NCBI GenBank assembly: GCA_000727475.1
Contig: KL647297.1
Coordinates: 790,180 to 854,179 of the forward strand
Length of the DNA stretch: 64,000 nt
Source of the DNA: Sarcocystis neurona
Lineage: Eukaryota > Apicomplexa > Conoidasida > Eucoccidiorida > Sarcocystidae
Direction: 5' to 3'
In this document: positions 61,792 to 64,000 of the stretch, in pieces
Numbering within the stretch: position 1 is the first letter of the stretch
Layout of the letters: each line of letters opens with the position of its first letter
Program-made: the position numbers and the translations under genes
The notes under the pieces: generated by a model
What the model was told of the DNA's origin: nothing
The model's database searches: none
The model's input: the letters and a program-made list of their open reading frames with translations, nothing else

Positions 61792-64000
61792 TACGTACCC
61801 ATATATGTGTATATATATATATACGTACACACACACATACATACCCACACTCGTACACATACGCGTACACAGGCGTACGTACATATATATATATATATAT
61901 ACATCCACACATACATCCACACACGCACACACATGCGTGCATATATGTATATATAAATATATATATATATATATATACACACGTATATAATCGTCCAAAC
62001 GCATGCACGTACACACACACTTGCAAATATACGTAGAAGCGCATTCACACAAACACACACACACACACATACACAATACGTATGTCCCGGTGTATCAGAT
62101 ATTTTCATTTGTGCCGGGTCCAGGGGAGCGATTTTTGATGGAACCATGGAGAAAAATTGACTGGTGGTAGAAGGAGACCCTCGGGACTTGAACGCAGCGG
62201 TGAGAAGAGAGAGCGGTGCGGGGCGTGAAGCCGGAAGCATCAGGCGCCAAGAAAGGAATTTTTCTGTCTTTGATCACTGCGTTTGTGCGAGGACAGCAAC
62301 GCGAAGCCTGGCGGTGGTGGACCACTTTTTGTGCTCAAGTGTTTGTATGTGTGTGAGGAAGAGAGAGGGAGTTAAATTAGACTCCGCTGCTTTCATTTCT
62401 TGCCAGCGGTGCTGGACGCCTGCTGCACGCAGAAACGTAGAAATGAATCCATCAGCGTTCCGCGGTGCTGCAGGAGCAGCAGCAGCGGCAGCAGCAATTT
62501 GGTGAAGAGAATTGACAGTCGTAAGAATTGCGCTCACGTCTGCCCTACGTGTGCGTCTGTATGCAGGGAATATCGAACAAAAGAATGTACATATCTAGAT
62601 GTATGTGTTTGTATCTGCTTTAGCCTCGGTTGCCCTCTTCTTCGTCGTGTCTTCGGCTTCGAGATATATCTGCAGTTCATTTAAAGCTCTATAGAATTCT
62701 TCGCGTCTTCTCCCTCCTCCGCGTTGTTCTCCCCTCGTTGATTTGTCTGGCTCGTTTCTCGTCTGTGCCTCGCGGACGACGGTTACATCGCTGCTGCTCC
62801 TGCTGTCGCGGTTGCTGGTGTCTGTCCGCCTCGTGCCTGCTGCGCTGCTAGTGTTCCTGCTGTGAGAACAGCAGCAGCTGCGGTGACTCCTCCTGCTCCG
62901 CGCGGCTCGTGCAGTTGCTGCTGCTGCACTCTCTGCAGTGGCCGTTGCTACAGCTGCTGCGGGGCCCGTGCTGTTTTTGCTGCTGCGGCTACTGCTGCGG
63001 TAGTTCCGTTTGTTCTTGATTTCATCGCTGCTGCTGTTGCTGCGTGACGGGTGCTGCTGTTGTACGCTGTTGCCGGCACGGGCGGTGTTGTGCGGCTGCC
63101 GTTGCTGTCGTGATATCCCCTCGTCGCGCAGGCAGCAACTTTGAGTACCTTCAACAACGAAGCCTGCGCGGGTGCGGCGTTTTCTTCGGAAGGTGCAGGT
63201 GCAGCTGGCGCCGGCGCGGCTGCCTGTATGAGCAGCCCTGGGGCTCGCGAGACACTGGTGTTCTCGGTTCTCCTGGCCGGCTTGCTGCTGCTGCTAGCTG
63301 CCTACGTCCGTCTTGCCCCGGTGGTCGCGCAGCTCATTCCGGCGTCAGTTATTATCGGCTTCTGCAATGGCATCGCCGTCGTCATCTGCGTCGCGCAGCT
63401 CAGCGTTTTTACGGAGCCCGACACCGGCGCCTATGTCCGCGGCGCTGCTGCTATATGGATGGCCGTGGAGTGCTGTCTTGCTGCCTTTCTGGTAGAAGGC
63501 TGGCCAGCCATTCCGCTTGTATGTCCGCTCCGCCAAACCTCTGCTGCTGTGCTGCTGCCGCGGCTGCTCTTCGGAGGCCCCGCCTCCGTCTGCTCGTCCT
63601 GCTGTCGCGTGGGGGCACGTGCTGCTGCTGTTGCTGCTGCTCCTGGACGGCCCGTCCTGCCTGCGTCTGTTGCCGCTGCTTTGCCCCTCGGGCGCCGCGC
63701 CATCTGCTGCTGCTCTTACGCTGGTATGTATGCGGCTGCTTGCCTCTTCTGTTGCGGATGCGCTTGCTGCTGCTGCGGCAGCGGCACCACTGCGTGTGTC
63801 TGAGGGGCCGCCATAGCTGCTGTGTTGCTGCCTGAATCTACGCAGCTGCTGCGGTGTTGTTGCGCTTTTTGAAGCTCGCGCTACTGCTGCTGCTGCTGCG
63901 TCTGCTGCTCTCTGTGCTGCGCCGGCTGTGTGCGTCCAGGTGGGGAAGCTCGTTCCTGGGTCCCTAGTGGCGATGCTCGCAGCAGGCGTGCTCGAATTTG
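54174..64000 (+). CDS. SulP-family anion (sulfate) transporter with giant homopolymer-rich N-terminus, 3' partial
   Basis: Exons are 54174-56221, 57616-57803, 61294-61436, 63132-63518 and 63940 to beyond the edge. Junction phases match (2/2, 1/1, 0/0, 0/0), with donors CG|GTGAGG, CTCA|GTAAGT, TTC|GTAAGA and CTT|GTATGT, and CAG acceptors. SulP proteins are multi-pass exchangers or symporters for sulfate and other anions. The core shows the family order: a first helix (YLKEFFAALVIAL) leading into QVPEAASFAIMAHLPPALG, then IGIFACALGGRPGMITG, later LIPASVIIGFCNGIAVVI and CVAQLSVF, and at the edge KLVPGSLVAMLAAGVLEF. The STAS domain would lie outside the window. Exon 1 (683 residues) is made of Q, A, S and G homopolymer stretches with a few ordered islands (TSRILNVYETPLTRPLSPS; VFELVPVVGSLDPYGVRRR). 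A Gly/Ala-rich insert also interrupts the core in exon 4. The core identification is strong. The link of exon 1 to it rests on splice phase alone, so the transporter could start nearer 57299 with a separate repeat protein upstream. Confidence 0.75.
58680..58930. repeat. Diverged direct repeat, about 139 bp spacing, in transporter intron 2
   Basis: TGTTGGGCC followed by a TATCA block occurs at 58731 and 58870, and a GTGAATATA block precedes each. The copies are separated by TA-rich DNA. This is an old tandem duplication embedded in microsatellite-like sequence. Confidence 0.6.
59340..59890. repeat. Diverged tandem repeat array, 3-4 copies, 140-190 bp spacing
   Basis: TAGATATCTAAT occurs at 59486, 59623 and 59783. 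A related block around GTATACGCAG/GTAGACGCAG recurs near 59367, 59560 and 59724, with a weaker fourth copy near 59863. Between them are TA-rich and TCTCTGTGT stretches. The array lies in transporter intron 2 and is non-coding. Confidence 0.65.
60160..61290 (+). other. Pyrimidine-rich tract of about 1.1 kb upstream of a 3' splice site
   Basis: The plus strand is overwhelmingly C and T from about 60160 to the acceptor at 61293, with many TTCTTC, CCTCTTT and TTTTTC blocks. It gives long Phe/Ser/Leu/Pro ORFs on the plus strand and Lys/Glu/Arg ORFs on the minus strand, neither taken as real. It belongs to intron 2 of the transporter gene. It may act as an unusually long polypyrimidine tract or as triplex-prone DNA; both are inference. 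Confidence 0.8.
61560..62080. repeat. (TA)n and (CA)n microsatellite cluster in transporter intron 3
   Basis: Dense TA runs (about 61563-61583, 61885-61900, 61955-61977) alternate with CA runs (about 61765-61789 and 62053-62070). Sequence of this kind also fills much of 58.2-59.3 kb. It yields Tyr-Ile and Thr-His artefact ORFs. Confidence 0.85.
62081..63131. other. Remainder of transporter intron 3, CTG-rich near its end
   Basis: No exon is needed here, because exons 3 and 4 of the transporter join directly in phase. From about 62780 to 63120 the plus strand is CTG/TGC-rich, the reverse complement of the CAG tracts in exons, and again forms the pyrimidine-rich stretch before a 3' splice site. 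An extra small exon cannot be excluded. Confidence 0.5.

Noticed and set aside
58200..62080. Repeated short motifs that might suggest a CRISPR-like or telomeric array
   Set aside because: Spacing is irregular, units are simple dinucleotides or diverged blocks, and no TTTAGGG-type repeat is present. The setting is an intron of a eukaryotic gene.
61489..62240. Tyr/Ile/Val/Cys-rich minus-strand ORFs up to 195 codons
   Set aside because: They arise from (TA)n and (CA)n arrays.

Overview
The window looks like nuclear DNA of a coccidian apicomplexan, most likely an Eimeria species. The evidence is GC-balanced DNA, genes broken by many spliceosomal introns, trinucleotide CAG/GCA tracts in both exons and introns that give runs of Q, A and S, and abundant TA, CA and GT microsatellites. 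Species is not determined. I see no telomeric repeat, rRNA, tRNA, CRISPR array or complete mobile element.

Left part (1-28 kb). No convincing gene is seen in the first 6.9 kb apart from one small minus-strand ORF. Two large plus-strand genes of unknown function follow. The first (6912-12282) encodes a Ser/Thr/Pro-rich protein with a C-terminal helical tail assembled across three phase-compatible exons. The second (13760-16890) encodes a Q/S-rich protein whose only ordered-looking part is near the N-terminus. From 16.9 to 28.7 kb the DNA is gene-poor. It carries a stretch at 20.7-22.7 kb that reads like a decayed or poorly resolved Cys-rich coding region, and a 3 x 104 bp tandem repeat.

Middle part (28-45 kb). 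A five-exon plus-strand gene (28704-35250) ends in a transmembrane helix and a short tail resembling V-ATPase accessory subunits (ATP6AP1/ATP6AP2/Voa1). On the minus strand, 40026-45315 is a clear NudC gene in four exons; all splice phases fit and it is the firmest identification here. Its introns hold a perfect 103 bp tandem duplication, microsatellites and CAG-rich DNA.

Right part (45-64 kb). Two small spliced plus-strand genes are proposed at 50842-51664 and 52135-53209. The last gene starts at about 54174 and runs off the right edge. Four downstream exons give the membrane core of a SulP-family anion (sulfate) transporter. A 683-residue exon of homopolymer repeats is joined to it by a phase-compatible splice, which would make this a SulP protein with a very large low-complexity N-terminal extension. 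One of its introns contains diverged tandem repeats and a roughly 1.1 kb pyrimidine-rich tract.

All gene models were built by eye from reading frames, splice dinucleotides and phase. None is supported here by RNA or database searches.
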